Below, in pieces: positions 44,920 through 57,772 of a DNA stretch of 64,000 nucleotides. A program made the translations under genes and the position numbers. How positions within the stretch are numbered: position 1 is the stretch's first letter; the number at the start of each line of letters is the position of its first letter. Source of the stretch: Cryptomeria japonica (taxonomy: Eukaryota > Streptophyta > Pinopsida > Cupressales > Cupressaceae); NCBI RefSeq assembly GCF_030272615.1, contig NC_081411.1, positions 41,281,140-41,345,139 of the forward strand, given 5' to 3'. The notes below the pieces were generated by a model. It was not told where the DNA came from. It ran no database searches and worked only from the letters and a program-made list of their open reading frames with translations.

Positions 44920-47122
44920 CTACACGAATGATAGATGGAAGGACATGGCGATACAGGTAAAACGGAGCAGAAATAACCAGGTTTTTTGGCCAATTTCAAA
45001 ATACTTTCAAGGCTTCTTTCGGAACAAATGCAGTTTTGCATGAAGGCAGAATAACAATGGAAGGAGATTCACTCGAGGGTGTTTTAATAATGGTACAAAT
45101 CAAGGGAATTTTGAGAAGCAATTGAAGGGATTTTCAGGGAAATGGTCTTTGGATTTGGGCAATCAACGAACGTTTGCTAGGGTTGTTGGCTTAGCAAATA
45201 AGGAGACTGCGGCTAGGGTTTCTATTTCTTCACATCATGTGGCAAATAAGGTAAATGTGAACCTCAAGGAAGCTAGTTTGGAAAAGGTAAGTAAGATACC
45301 TACTGATCCTATTATGTCGGGGGTTTCTTCATCACAGGTTTGGGCTCCTATCCCTTGTATCGATATTCTGGGTTCCTATGTTGATAAGAAAGTGAATTGT
45401 TTGCATACGAATGCTATTACTGGGGAAATTTGGGGTGATCAAATTAGTTTGTTAAAGCTTTATCATAAATTACAGAAAAGATGGGGGGATATGCATTATT
45501 TTCAATTATTGTCTGTGAATTATTTTATTATTGTCTTTGATTCTCCTTCTTTCAGAGATGAGGTATTAAGAACTTCGAATCATTGGTTTGGAAAACATTT
45601 TATTTCAATTGCGACTTAGAAACCTTTTTTTGTTCTTGCTTGGTCTAGTTCGAAACTTATTCCTTTTTGGTTTGGTTTACCCAAAATTCCCTTTGAATTT
45701 ATGGATTCAGATGTTCTTGAGCAAATTGGAAATACTATTGGAACTTTTTTAACATCTAAAATGGACTTTGTAGAGGGGGAGGTTCTGGTAAAAATTTGTG
45801 TTCTTATTAACCCTAACAATGTTTGCCCCCATACTTGTAATATCAAGTCTCATGATGGTATTTGGCACCAGTCAATTGACAAATTAGATACGAAACTTCT
45901 TAAGCCTCCTTTACTTTTGGATGCTCCATTACTTATGGATTTTAAGAAAAACCAATAGGTTGTTGGCTCTGTCCCTAAATCTCTTAATAAAGATAGTTTG
46001 TCAGTGAGACCTTCGGTTGAAGGATGTGGAAATGTCTCTTTGCATAAATTGGTAGAAACAAGTCACATTAATCTTGAAAATAATCCATTGTGTCGTAGTT
46101 CAGGGAAACCAAATGATCACACTTCAAGTTCGGTCTCATTTTTGAAGACATTTTCTAATAACAGGGGTATAGTGATGGATGGTAATCCCCTGGTAAATGG
46201 AGTAGATCATTCATTGTCAATAGATTGCCCTAAGATGCCAAATAATTACATAAAGGGTAAGGATGACAATTTGTCTTCATGCACTCATAAGGAGGTTTTG
46301 GATTCTTCAAAGAATGCAGATTTAGATAAAAATGTAGTGGTTGGTATGGAAACTATTAAACAAGTACCTGCCATAGGTTTTCCTAATGATGCTTCTTTAG
46401 TTCAAGAAATTAAGAATTTGGTGTCTAATAATTCCCCTCTGAATGTTGAAATTAACATGGCTAATGAATCTTCCTTAGGGAATAGTAATCCGTCAGAGGT
46501 TGTCCCTGTTATTATGCCAGATGAGAATCTGTTTCAACAAGTAAATGATATTTTTAACAATCATGCACATCAAATGGATGAGGGTATTATTGATAGAGTT
46601 GTTTGTTCAATTAAGAATGATTTGGAGGGTATAAACTCAACCCTTCCAATTTCTACATCTACTAATCCTTTTGTGGTTTTGGCTACAACAGAGTTGGGTT
46701 TTGAAGATAATCCAATTATCCTAGCTTCTCCAAAGTCATGCAAGAGTTTACCAATTGTCCAAACAACTTTGGTTTTTTCACCATCAGTGGTTTCTCTTGG
46801 GAGAGGTATGCCTCCAAATAATCTTAAGACTCAAATGGAAATTGATGCTGGAATTAAAAAGACTTTGTCCCTTTCTCCTGCTAGTGAGCAAGGGAGGCGT
46901 TCAGTCTCTCTTGGTAGGCCTAAGAAAATATGCCTAACTCCTGTAAGTGTAAAAAGAAAGAGGAGTAAAAGATCTATGACTAGTCCTCCTGTGACAAGAT
47001 CAGGGGCTATGCAACATAATTTGCAAGGTTTCTTTGGGGAAAGCAAAAATTATCTGATTAATGGGAAGAGGGAGCTTCGGCCTCCCCTCGAGGATAATGA
47101 GAATTATTTCTTGGAATGTTAG
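44920..47122 (+). pseudogene. LINE-2 ORF1: DUF4283-type protein with two in-frame stops
   Basis: From ATG 45,122 one frame runs to TAG 47,120, broken only by TAG at 45,617 and 45,956, both one transition from CAG or TGG. The N-terminal third matches DUF4283 (LLKLYHKLQKRWGD, YFIIVFDSPSFRDEVL, HWFGKHFISIA, WFGLPKIPFEF). A long Ser/Asn-rich linker follows, then a basic RPKKICLTPVSVKRKRSKRS block. No CCHC knuckle is visible, unlike LINE-1. The 5' leader is 44,920-45,121. ORF2 starts at 47,097, 26 bases before the ORF1 stop ends. Confidence 0.75.
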
Positions 47123-50100
47123 GGGCTTAAATGCCCCTAACAAGAGACACTTAATTAAGTCCTAGATGGACTTAATTAAGTGTGATATTTTTATGTTGCA
47201 AGAAACAAAGTTGTCAAAGGAGTCTACTGATTTGGTTTTTTCACCTTGGAGAAGGTGGAATTTTCTTTCTTCTCCTTCTTGTGGTGCTTAAGGAGGTTTG
47301 GCACTGTTTTGGAATAATTATAATATTGAGGTACAGTTAGTGGCATCTACTACAAATTGGATGTTGACTTTAGTTATAAGCAAGATTTCAAAGGTTAAAT
47401 TCAGGCTTTTTAACATTTATGCTCCATCAGGAATTCAAGGGAAGAGTAAGTTATGGGGTGAATTAAAGAGGATTTCTTCTCCCTTAAGACATGGTTCCTT
47501 TATTATCTTTAGGGGTGATTTTAATGCTATCACTGCTTTAGATGAGAAAAGAGGAGGTGTTTTCCCTAATAAAAAGATTATGGATGACTTTGGGGATTTC
47601 ATTTCTGATATGAGCCTTTTTTTATTGTAAGTCTCAGAATGGGGTTTTCACATGGACAAACATGGGAAGGGATTTTTCTCAGATTGCTGAGAGATTAGAT
47701 CAGTTTTTGTTATCTGAGAATTGGATTGATTCAGATTTTTAATTCTTTTCCTCTATTCTACCGGTCTCAGGTTTTGATCATTTTCCAATTTCCCTTTCAG
47801 TTATTGAGGATAGGGTTTCTTTTAAGTCTCCATTTAAATTTGAGCCCATGTGGTTTAGGGATTCTCCCTTTTTCCCTTTGCTTATGAAATGGTGGAATTC
47901 TGCTCCTTTTTGTTCTGGGTCCCATATGTTTCAAATTTCTAAGAAGTTATTTGAAATTGAATATTAGGGAGTGGAATATCTTGCATTTTAAGAACATTTT
48001 TCAGGAGAAACAAAGGATTCGAGATATGATTGAGTGTCTTAATACTCATGTGCTTCAACATGGTATGGTGCCACAAGTTTTTGATGAATTGAAGTCACTA
48101 AAATTACAGCTTGAGGAGGTGTTAGCTAGAGAGGAAATCTATTGGAGACAAAAATCTAGAGAGTTATGGCTTTCAAATGGTGATAGGAACACAAAATTTT
48201 TTCATTCTTCAACTAAGATTAAAAGATGTAAGAATAGGATATCTTGTATTTAGTGTCAGAATGGGAATTTATTGACAGAGACGGTGGTTATTGCTTCAGA
48301 GGTAGTTAGGTTTTTTAAGTCATTATTATCTTCGAAAAATGGAAATCTCAGCAATGATATTATATCTAATATTTCTCCTTTACTATCTTTGGAAGACAAT
48401 AAGATGTTGATGTCTCCCTTTTCCTTAGAATAAGTTAAGAGTGTTGTCTTTGCCATGAATCGGAATAAAGCTCTGGGACCAGATGATTTTACTCCTTTAT
48501 TTTTCTGAAATGTTAGTATTTTGTGGGAAATGATGTTTTATTGGCTCTCGAGGAATCTAGGAGAAATAGGTCTGTTTTAAAAGAACTTAATACTACAATG
48601 ATTGCAATTGTTCCTAAAAAAGAGGATACTAAGACTTTTGCTGACTTCTGCCCCATTGCTTTATGTAACACTTTGTATAAGATATTTACGAAGGCAATTT
48701 CCCTTAGGTTGGCAAAAATTCTACCTAGGATCATTTCATTGGAACAAGGTGGTTTTGTTCCTAGAAGGGAGACGACAGAGGGTGAAATTGTAGCACATGA
48801 GGTGTTGCATTATATTTCCACCCAAAGAACCCTGACCATGATACTTAAACTAGACATGATGAAGGCTTATGACAGAGTAGAGTGGGGGGCTTTATGTGTT
48901 GTTCTTGAGAAGTTAGGTTTTTCCAAAGCCTAGGTCAAATGGATTCGTGCATGTATTTCTTCTGCAAGATTCTCAGTTTTAATTAATGGTTCTCCTTGTG
49001 GTTTTTTCACTTCCTCCAGGGGTTTGAGATAGGGAGATCCCCTTTCTCCCTTTTTGTTTATTCTCCTAGCTGAAACCTTTAGTTGGGCTATTAGGGATGC
49101 TAAAGTGGAGGGGGCGGGGGGGGTGAGGATTTGGAAAGGTATAATGATTCAAAATATTCCCCAAAGTATTTCTCATTGTCTCTTTGCAAATGATACTCTA
49201 TTATTTGGACATGCTTCATTAGTTGAGGCAAAAGTGATTAAAGGAATAATACAAAATTATGCATCGTTTTCTGGTCAGAAAGTGAATGGTGATAAATCAA
49301 AGATTTTCTTCCTTAATACATCACAACTGGTTCAACATAGGTTGCAATCCTTTTGAGGATTTGAGAATGGAAATCTTCCATGTACTTACCTTGGGATTCC
49401 TTTCTTTGTTAAACATGATAAGATTGGTTTTTGGGATAAGATTATTTCGGTCATTTCTAAAAAAATTCTCTCATGGAATCATAGATGGTTAACTTTGGTA
49501 GGTAAAATTATTCTCATCAAGTCTATTTTGAATGTTGTTCCCATATATCTCATGTCTATTTTGAAGTCTCCAAAAGCAGTTATTGTTAGTTTACAGGATA
49601 CTCTTAGAGATTTTCTTTGGAACAATAATAAAGATGGCAAGAAGAAACTCCCTTTAGTTGCATGGGATAAGGTATGTTTGCCTAAGTAACTTGGGGGAAT
49701 AGGAATTCGGAGTCTGGAGAATCAGAATTTAGCCTTAGGTGCTAAGTCGGTTTGGAAATTATATGACAAGCCTAGCTCCTTATGGGCACAAATTATGTTT
49801 GCCAAATATTTAAATAATGGATCAAGAGAGTACATTTTTAAAGTCTCAAATTTGCCTTCAGGTTCTACTATTTGGAATTTCCTTTGTAAATGTAGATCAA
49901 TTATTTTGCCTCATCTCTCATGGATTGTTCACAATGGTAGAAAGGTCGGATTTTGGGATGAAGTATGAAATGGACACACACCTCTGGTGAATATTAGGGA
50001 TTGGTCTCCTCTGATCACTATTCTTTCCTCCCTTTGGGGTGTCTTTGTAGCAGATTATTTTAAAATTGTGACTAGTGGACCCCTTAAGCTAGCTAGATGG

Positions 50101-51204
50101 AAGTCGATTGATTTCTTAGATGTTGATCAAAGTATGAAATTAAATTTTGAGAAGATTTTGGGGGATAGAATTGTATTTCTTTCTGATTATGAGGATGAAC
50201 TTATTTGGACAAAGAATATTCCTGGTAAGTACATTGTTAAAGAATATGGTTACAACTCCCTTATGGTTGCTAAAGATTTATCATCCTAGCCTTATAAGTT
50301 GTTTTGACATTTGAATTGTCTTCCTAAAGTTGGAGCCTTTGCTTGGTTGGCAGTTCAGGATAGAGTCCTTATAGGTATGAGAATGGATAGGCTTGGTATT
50401 ACTGTTGTTTTTCCTTGTGTCCTTTGTAACAAAAATTTGGAATCTTCTTCACACCTGTTCCTACATTGTGATTATGCTTATCAATGTTGACAGTGGCTGT
50501 TTGAGAAGTTAAATATATCCTTTGTTATTGGTAAGGATCTCATTTCCCATTTTAGATCTTGGCCCTTTATGTTTGCCTCATCTTTTTATGCATGCCTTTG
50601 GATCATATCTCCATCTATTGTGATTTGGAATATTTGGCTAGAGCAAAACAATAGGATATTAAAAAAAACAAGTTCTCCTGTGTCCGAGGTTCTATTAAAA
50701 ATTGAGTCTTCAATCTTTGAGGTTGCTTTGTCATTTATTTATAAAAATTTGGACAATCTTACTTCTTTTTCGCACCGGGATAGTAGAGTTACTAGAGTTT
50801 GGAAGATGTTGTTGGTTTTACCCTCTCATGGTTCAATTTTAAAAAAGAATGATGCAATAGGTAAGAGACGCTCTGCTAGATGGAAACCTCCTCCACAGGG
50901 GCACTTTAAACTGAATTTTGATGGGGATTCTCATGGTAACCTTGGGCCGGCTGGGGTAGGCATGGTAATTTATGATCACAATGCAAATTTTATTCGAGCT
51001 AAGTGTCATGCTATTGGTTTTAAAACTAACAATTATGCAGAATTTCATGCTGTGTCTTTTGGATTGGATATGACAATCTCTTTGGGAATTAAGGACTTAA
51101 TAATTGAAGGTGATTCTATGGTGATTATTCAATGTGTTATGAAAAAGAAATCAAATTGTTGGAATTTGCGATATATACTTGATCTCATTTTACAAAAATT
51201 ATAA
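47097..51204 (+). pseudogene. LINE-2 ORF2: endonuclease / RT / zf-RVT / RNase H, decayed
   Basis: ATG 47,097 opens the endonuclease (IISWNVRGLNAPNK, FMLQETKL, FNIYAPSG, RGDFNAI). Shifts near 47,620 (a T run), ~47,945 and ~48,520 are followed by one frame from 48,523 to 51,204 with about eight stops. RT motifs: TMIAIVPKKEDTKTFADFCP, LKLDMMKAYDRVEW, a stop inside the GLR-x-GDPLSPFLF box, and FANDTLLF where FADD is expected, so a catalytic Asp is lost. The zinc region has CVLCNKNLESSSHLFLHC (~50,410). The RNase H domain starts FKLNFDGDSHGNLGPAGVG (~50,905) and includes DLIIEGDSM. Most stops replace a Trp, Gln or Arg codon by one C-to-T or G-to-A change. LINE-1 lacks this RNase H domain. Confidence 0.85.
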
Positions 51205-51860
51205 TTGTTTGAATCTTTCTTGTTATCCCATTGTTATAGAGAAGTTAATAAGATTGCAAATTATTTACAAATTTAGCCATTGATAGAAATGCTAATCAGT
51301 GAGAGGTGGGTTTTGAGGAAATTCCTTCTAGGGTATGGGAAGGTTTGCAGCAATAGTTATGTGATTTTTTTGAGTAATGTTGATGTAAAATTTTATGATG
51401 ATAATTATTCCCGCTTTCCCCTTTCATTTCAAGTATTCATGTCTGTTGTCTAGAGGAGAGTTCGAGCTCATGGTATTTGATACAATAGTGTTTTTCCAAA
51501 GGTTTTTTGATACTTTCTTTTTTGGCAGGAAGGTTTTTGGCTCATGGGATTTGACACAGGGCTTTGGAAAATTCTGTCTTCTTCCATTGATAGCACCTGT
51601 GGAGTCTACATTTGAAAATTATATGGGCTATATGTAAAACTGATATTATATGTGTTGTGACCACATTTTGTATGTGGTTTTGGACGGGGTGTATAAATTG
51701 ATCTGTTAGATACTATAGGTTTATTTTATGAGTTGTGACCAGAGGTTTTCTTCCCAGGGTTCTTTCCTCTGGTATGCTCTTTGAATCCTGTGTAAAAAAT
51801 AAAAAATATTAATAAAAAAGTTTAGTGGAATAATCCACTTTTATTGAAAAAAAAAAGAAA
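51205..51860 (+). other. LINE-2 3' untranslated region and A-rich tail
   Basis: Decayed RNase H remainder to ~51,330, then non-coding DNA ending in AATAAAAAAG and a GAAAAAAAAAAGAAA tail immediately before the target duplication. Confidence 0.7.
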
Positions 51861-51875
51861 GTTATATCAATTATT

Positions 51876-52791
51876 TTTACAACTATTTGTACATGCTTAA
51901 TTAGGTGTTCTTCTCCCATAGCAGGAAATAATAAAATGAATTTGATAGGAAGTTTTTCAATTTGAACTTCAATTTAGACAAGAATGTGTTAACTTCAAGA
52001 TAATGATGATTCAATATATGAATATAAGTATAATAAATGACACCTAGTATGAATTTAAATATATAGAATAAATCTAAACAATAAGAAGTATGAATAATTA
52101 AAGACAGAAGAATCAATCAAACTTGATATAAAAATATATTACTTATAAATTTTTTTAATCATATTAGATGATTCCATCAAACTAAAAAATCTATATTAAA
52201 TAAAAATTAATATAAATATACTAATTTGAACATTATAAAAACAAAAAAATTACAAACTTATTCCTTTATATTTGTGTAGTCTCTAATTAAAAACTAAAAA
52301 TAAACATTTATACTAAATATTTGCTGATTATAATCTGACGAGGCATCCCAGTAGTTAATCCGCTCAACAGGGTGCCTACTGTGTCTATTACTTTCTTGCA
52401 GAGCCTCAAACGCTATCAACGCATTTGACTCTATTCACTCTGCAAGTCAAATCGAATCCAATCTCTATTTTGTCTACTTCCAACGCATTTTCCTTATCTT
52501 TTTTTGAATGTTTAAGTGAGGGACCGAACCCACTTTGTTCGTAGTCGTCCGCTTTTTGCCCCCTTGGATCTGTCGAAAAAACGACTGAATCTGCCTTCTT
52601 TCTTTGTGCAGGTCGTCGTCTTGTGTAATTTCCAAGCGTTTTCTTTACTCTTCTTTACTATGATCTATTTAATTCACGCTACTCCTCCTCTCCCAAATAA
52701 ACTGCTCTGTCATTGAGCACACTGCAATCAAATACAATTCGTTCTGTTCTTCCTTTCTATTTTTAACAGGTTGTTAAGGTTTTCGAAGTCA
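51876..52791. other. Flank of LINE-2 and upstream region of the TNL pseudogene
   Basis: AT-rich to ~52,330, then mixed composition. No promoter element can be named with confidence. Confidence 0.4.
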
Positions 52792-55700
52792 ATGGCTTCT
52801 TCTTCATCATCATCTCACCAGCAAACTCAGGAATTTAATGCTTTCTCTGTAATAGAACCTGCGGGCCTAAGAAGGCAGGTTTGTGAATCTTCTAAAGTGT
52901 TTGATGTTTTCATCAACCATAGAGGCCCTGATGTCAAAGGAACTTTGGCTACTCAGCTTTACAGCTCTCTTCAGCGGTTGGGAATAGAGGCGTTTCTTGA
53001 TTCCGAAGAAAAGGAGCTCGGAATTTCATTTCCTTCGATCATTGAGACTGCCATCCACTCTGCAAAGGTACACATAGCCATCTTTTCCAAAAGATATGCA
53101 GAGTCACCTTGGTGTTGAATGAGCTACTCCTCATGTTAGAAAGTACGGCCAAAATTATCCCCGTGTTTTATGGAGTCAACCCTTCTGATCTCCGTTACAT
53201 AGAAACGGGAGTATACGCTGAAGCATTCATTACATATAAAGATAAGGGCAGATACCTGGAGAAGCTCAACGCGTGGAAAGAAGCCCTTCACTCTCTCTCA
53301 CTGATAGCAGGGGAAGAATTTAACAGGTAAAATTTCTGTAATTTGGTAGCTGTACCATATATATTTCCTTCAAATATGGTTTATCATTTTCTCACGAAAT
53401 CCTCCAATAATTTACAATGTTTCAGTGATTGGGATTGCCAAAAAATAGTAGCAGCTGTGCAAAAAGAAGTACGAAGGAAAACACGTTTACATGTTGCTGA
53501 ATATCCAGTGGGGCTTAACAATCTTGTCAAAGATTTTGAAAAGCAATGTCTTGATGAACTTGTACAGGCAGGAGGAAGGGAAGCATAAAGCTCAGGTAGT
53601 GAGCATTTTTGGCATGGGGGGAGTGGGGAAGACAACTCTCGCCAAAGAATTGTTTAACCGTAAGAGTTTGAACTACAAAAGAACAAGTTTTTTATTTGAT
53701 GTGCGAGAAAATTATGTTACAAGCCAATTACCTTCCTTGCAAGGTAAGCTTATCAAAGATCTATTTGAAAAAGAGATCAATTTTACAAGTACAGAGGAAG
53801 GAACAGCCTGTATCAAAGATTGTCTACAAAGGAGCCTCATTTTAAGTGTCTTAATTGTTGTAGATGACATCCATCATGTGGAGCAGTTGAATGCTCTAGC
53901 AGTCATGGATATCTTAAGAAAATCTGGTAATAGTCTGATTATTGTGACAACCCGTGATGCTGGTGTGCTTATATCAGCAGGGATTACTGTTGGTTATAAC
54001 TTAAAAGGAATGGATAGAAATTATGCGAGAGAACTCTTTTGTTGGCATGCCTTCCGCCAAGGCCATCCTTGTAGTGGGTATGAGGTACTGGTTGACAACT
54101 TTGTAGACGTGTGTGGAGGCTCACCTTTGTCACTTCAAGTGCTGGGAAGACATGGTCATGGTAGACATCATAGGTATTGGAGTTCAGAATTGACTAAAGT
54201 CAGTAAGACGCTGCCTCGGGATGTAAAACAAAGACTGTTAATAAGTTTTGATGCATTGGACGATGATGAAAAACAGGTTTTCATGGATACTGCTTGCTTT
54301 TTTGTGGGTAAACCGAAGAGTATAGCTGAAAGATAATGGGAGCGATCAGGATGGGATGCACAACATGTATTGGAAACGCTGAAAGACAAGTGTCTTGTAG
54401 AAGAAATCAAAATTTGGGATCGGGATGAAGGAAAGACAGTTGGATTGAGAATGCATGACCACCTGAGGGACTTGGGAAGAGAATTGACATTGAAGCTCAG
54501 TTCTCCTCATCGCCTGTGGCATCCTCAAGTTCTGAAATCTTTCGTATGCTTGTTATGCCTCTAGATTCCTTCTTAGTATTGTAATTTTACAAGTCGTAAA
54601 TTGTCACTAAACAGAGAAAACTAAGCCGCTACCGTGCCTGCAGGAATTAGGCGGTTTAAAAAATATACTCACCAAAACCAATCTCAGGTGTTTTTATGCT
54701 TTTTTCGACAAGTCCATGGATATTCGAGTTACATTCTTTTTAGGCCAGGCAGATAGTTGTCTTGAGACGTCAGATTCCTTAATATGGCTCCCCCTTGAGC
54801 AGAACTCCAAAGAACAGCCAAGCATTCCTATATGGATTCCTCTTCGAAAATTGCATTATTTGAGAATCCACTTGGGACAACTGAAAACGTCGTGGGAGAA
54901 TAGAATACAGGTATTTTGATCCTCTCTCCCAAAATTTAAATCTCCGTTAAGCTATGGTAGAATGCTTTATGTCATAGTTGTCTCCGGAGTATTTGTTTTT
55001 ACTCCTTCATTGATAACTTTACACAAATTTATCTTGAATTTCAGGCACCGTCCCAGTTGAAAGAGCTGCAAAATTTTCAAACCTCTTCAAAAGAGTTTCT
55101 AGATTTTCGAGGAATATCAGATGATTTAGAGAATTTGCTCTTAGATGCCACAGGATTGCCAATCCAAGGTTTGTCTTTACTAGAATCTCTGAGCATGAAT
55201 CTTTCTACTTTATGTCTGAGGTTTTCCACATTAAGAGGGGAGCAGGCTTCCACTAAAAGAGGAGACATGACTCCCTGTAAATCTTTGGTTATCTTGAATT
55301 TCAAATTTAATGAGGAATTGCATTGGGATAGTGGGAAGGCCGCAATGAGTGGGCTTGAAAAGCTAGAGAATAACGGTGAAAAATTTGTATCCAAGATCTT
55401 AATTAGTGGGATTCACTATCCAAGCCTTGAGTCTATCAAACTTCATTACATGGAAAATCTTACGGAAGTGAATTTAACAAGGGTAAAGACATTAAATTTT
55501 CTTGATATAAGAAATTGTCCAAATCTCAAAACATTGGCAGCAACATCTGATCTTCCAAATCTTAGGAACTCGACAAGTGTGTCAGGAACTCAATATCTTA
55601 GGAATGTTGCAGGATCAAAGGTTAACAATTGTATGGATTTGATAGCAGTTGACCATTTTAATAGTGTATCAGGAATATCCGATTTTAGGATGCTGGGACA

Positions 55701-57656
55701 ATTTAAAATTAGCGAATGCCAGGAGCTTGAAGAGCTATGGCTTGGGCATCTGTGTTGCCTGGAAAAAATCACAATTGAAAACTGTAATCATTTGAAGTAC
55801 TTGTGCTTCAGTGGTATGAAGTGTCTGGAGATCATAACATTTCAGACAAATGTGATGGTGAAATATTTTCAGTTGGATGATTGCCAAAATTTAAAAACAA
55901 TAGAGTTTTCTTGTGAAGAACTTGTAGAATTAAGCATTTGCGGCTGTCCAGAGCTCGAGAAATTGCCAGCTTTTAAAGGTCTAAATTGCCATGAGAGGAT
56001 TATAATTGATGGATGTGGTAAGTTAAAATATCTTCAGTTATATCATTGTCGAAATTTGAAAAGTGTGTCGGTTAACTCTATTAGATGTTTGCATGTTACT
56101 AGTTGTTCTGAGCTTGAGGAGTTGTCATGTCTTTCCAGAGTGGAGAAAATTGAGATTTGTCAATGTGAGAAGATACAGAATATTAGGCTGCCAAAGGCAC
56201 TCATCTGTCTTTCTGTAGAAGGTTGCACAGATTTGCAAAGAATAGGAACCGGTTATCTTATGAAGCTCAGAAAGTTGACTATTAGAAAGTGTCCTAAGCT
56301 TGAGGAGTTGTCATGTCTTTCCAGAGTGGATGACATGGAGAAAATTGAGATTTGTAAGTGTGAGAAGATACAGAACATTAGGCTGCCAACGGCACTCATC
56401 TATCTGTCTGTAATAGGTTGTAGGGATTTTCAAAGAGTAGCAGGGACCGGTGACTTTACGAAGCTTAGAGAGTTGACTATTAGTAATTGTCCTGAGCTCG
56501 AGGAGTTGCCAAGTCTTTCCTTAGTGAACGACATTCAGAAAATTGAGATTTATCGTTGTGAGAAGTTAAGAAACATTAGGCTCCCAACAACACTCATGTG
56601 CCTGTCTGTAGAAAGTTGCAGAGGTTTGCAAAGAGTAGCAGGAACCGGTGATCTTATGAAGATTAGAGAGTTGACTATTACAGAGTGTCCTGAGCTTGAG
56701 GAGTTGCCATGTCTTTCCAGAGTGAACACCATGGACAAAATTGAGATTTATCAGTGTGAGAAGATACAGAACATTAGGCTGCCAACCATACTCATCAGTC
56801 TGTCTGTAAAAAGTTGCAGAGATTTGCAAACAGTAGCAGGAACCGGTGATCTTCTTGAGCTTAGAGACTGTCCTGAGCTTATGCAGTTGCCGAGTCTTTC
56901 CAGAATGATCTGTTTGGAGCAAATTGTGATTGACTCTTGTGAGAAGCTGCAGAACATAGCAGGCATTGAAGAGCTACATGCATTAAAATATTGAACCTTA
57001 GTTATTGCAGCAATGCAGTAATACGGAATTGCGTTCATAAGTTGAAGGTAATGATTTCATTACCCCCTTTTAATAGGCAACCATAAATATGGCGTTCAAC
57101 ACAATTATTCTTCTGTTTCATTTTTGACCTTCAGCTTTGTTTTTTCATTTGTACTTGTTAGATTGTCTATATTTTCGTTGTTATATGTTAAGGGACCTGT
57201 AAATGAAAATAATTTAATGTAGATGAACTGAGTATTTTGTCTCTTATTTCAGAGTGAGCCATCAAAGGGAATGGTTATGATTGGAAGAGCAGTGGATGGA
57301 GTGGAGTCAAGATTAAACGAAAATCTATTTCGTGACTCTAATATTGGCGTTGAGGAAGTCGGTGAAATTGGTTCGCACAAAATTCGGTCACAAGTAAATG
57401 CAGTAGTTATATGCTTTGTGGTTGCTGTTGACAGCGATACTTCGGTATGGGATATAAATGAATCACTTCCGCACTCTTTCTGTGGCTATGAGCATCCGCT
57501 TGAGGTGCGTCATGGAGAATAGATAATTACATTCTAGATGCTTTGAGGAGTCATGAGATACTGAAGAAGGGGATTTGGGTAGAGCTGAAGAAAGATGAAG
57601 TGCGGAAAAGTGTGCAAGTGCTCTCTACAATTGTTGATAGGTTATATCATTATTGA
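52792..57656 (+). pseudogene. TIR-NB-LRR (TNL) disease-resistance gene, pseudogene
   Basis: ATG 52,792 leads into a TIR domain (VFDVFINHRGPDVKGTLA, then AIFSKRYAESPWC); a one-base loss at ~53,115 disrupts the WCLxEL site that holds the catalytic Glu. Intron 53,327-53,425. A second shift near 53,570 precedes NB-ARC: P-loop GMGGVGKTTLAKEL (53,612), kinase-2 LIVVDDIHHVEQL, RNBS-B IIVTTRD, GLPL-like GGSPLSLQVLG and MHD (MRMHD-type LRMHDHLRDLG, 54,448). A TAA at 54,334 truncates the frame. After a degraded linker, introns at 54,911-55,044 and 57,048-57,252 frame the LRR exon (55,045-56,994 open) and a C-terminal exon that ends in shifted frame at ~57,656. A further base loss at 56,992 breaks the LRR exon end. 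Intact TNLs are intracellular immune NADases/switches. Confidence 0.9.
56111..56993 (+). repeat. Amplified ~198-bp LRR units within the TNL pseudogene
   Basis: CTTGAGGAGTTG-type starts recur at 56,111, 56,298, 56,495, 56,693 and 56,876 (spacing 183-198 bp, ~66 codons, about three 22-residue LRRs). Each encodes CPELEELP, a KIEIxxCEKIQNIRLP block and a GTGDLMKLRELTI block. High similarity indicates recent internal duplication by unequal exchange. Confidence 0.85.
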
Positions 57657-57772
57657 ATTGAGTTTTCATTGCAGTCTTTATTTATGAAGAAAAGTGTGCA
57701 AATGCTCTCTGCAATTGTTAATAGATTATATCATTTTTGAATTGAGTTTTCATTGCAGTTTTTATTTATGAA
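57605..57772 (+). repeat. 84-bp tandem duplication spanning the TNL stop codon
   Basis: GAAAAGTGTGCAARTGCTCT starts at 57,605 and 57,689. The unit includes the last codons, the TGA and the start of the 3' untranslated region. Confidence 0.85.

Larger units (their letters stand above)
25765..51875 (+). mobile_element. LINE-2: LINE interrupted by an 18.6-kb CACTA element
   Basis: AAGTTATATCAATTATT occurs at 25,765-25,781 and again at 51,859-51,875 directly after an A-rich tail (51,846-51,860), giving a 15-17-bp target duplication (the first As may be tail). The LINE therefore begins near 25,782, is split at 26,331 by the CACTA element, and resumes at 44,920. Without the CACTA it would be ~7.5 kb, a normal length for a plant L1-type element. 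ORF1 is at 45,122-47,122 and ORF2 at 47,097-51,204. Confidence 0.8.
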
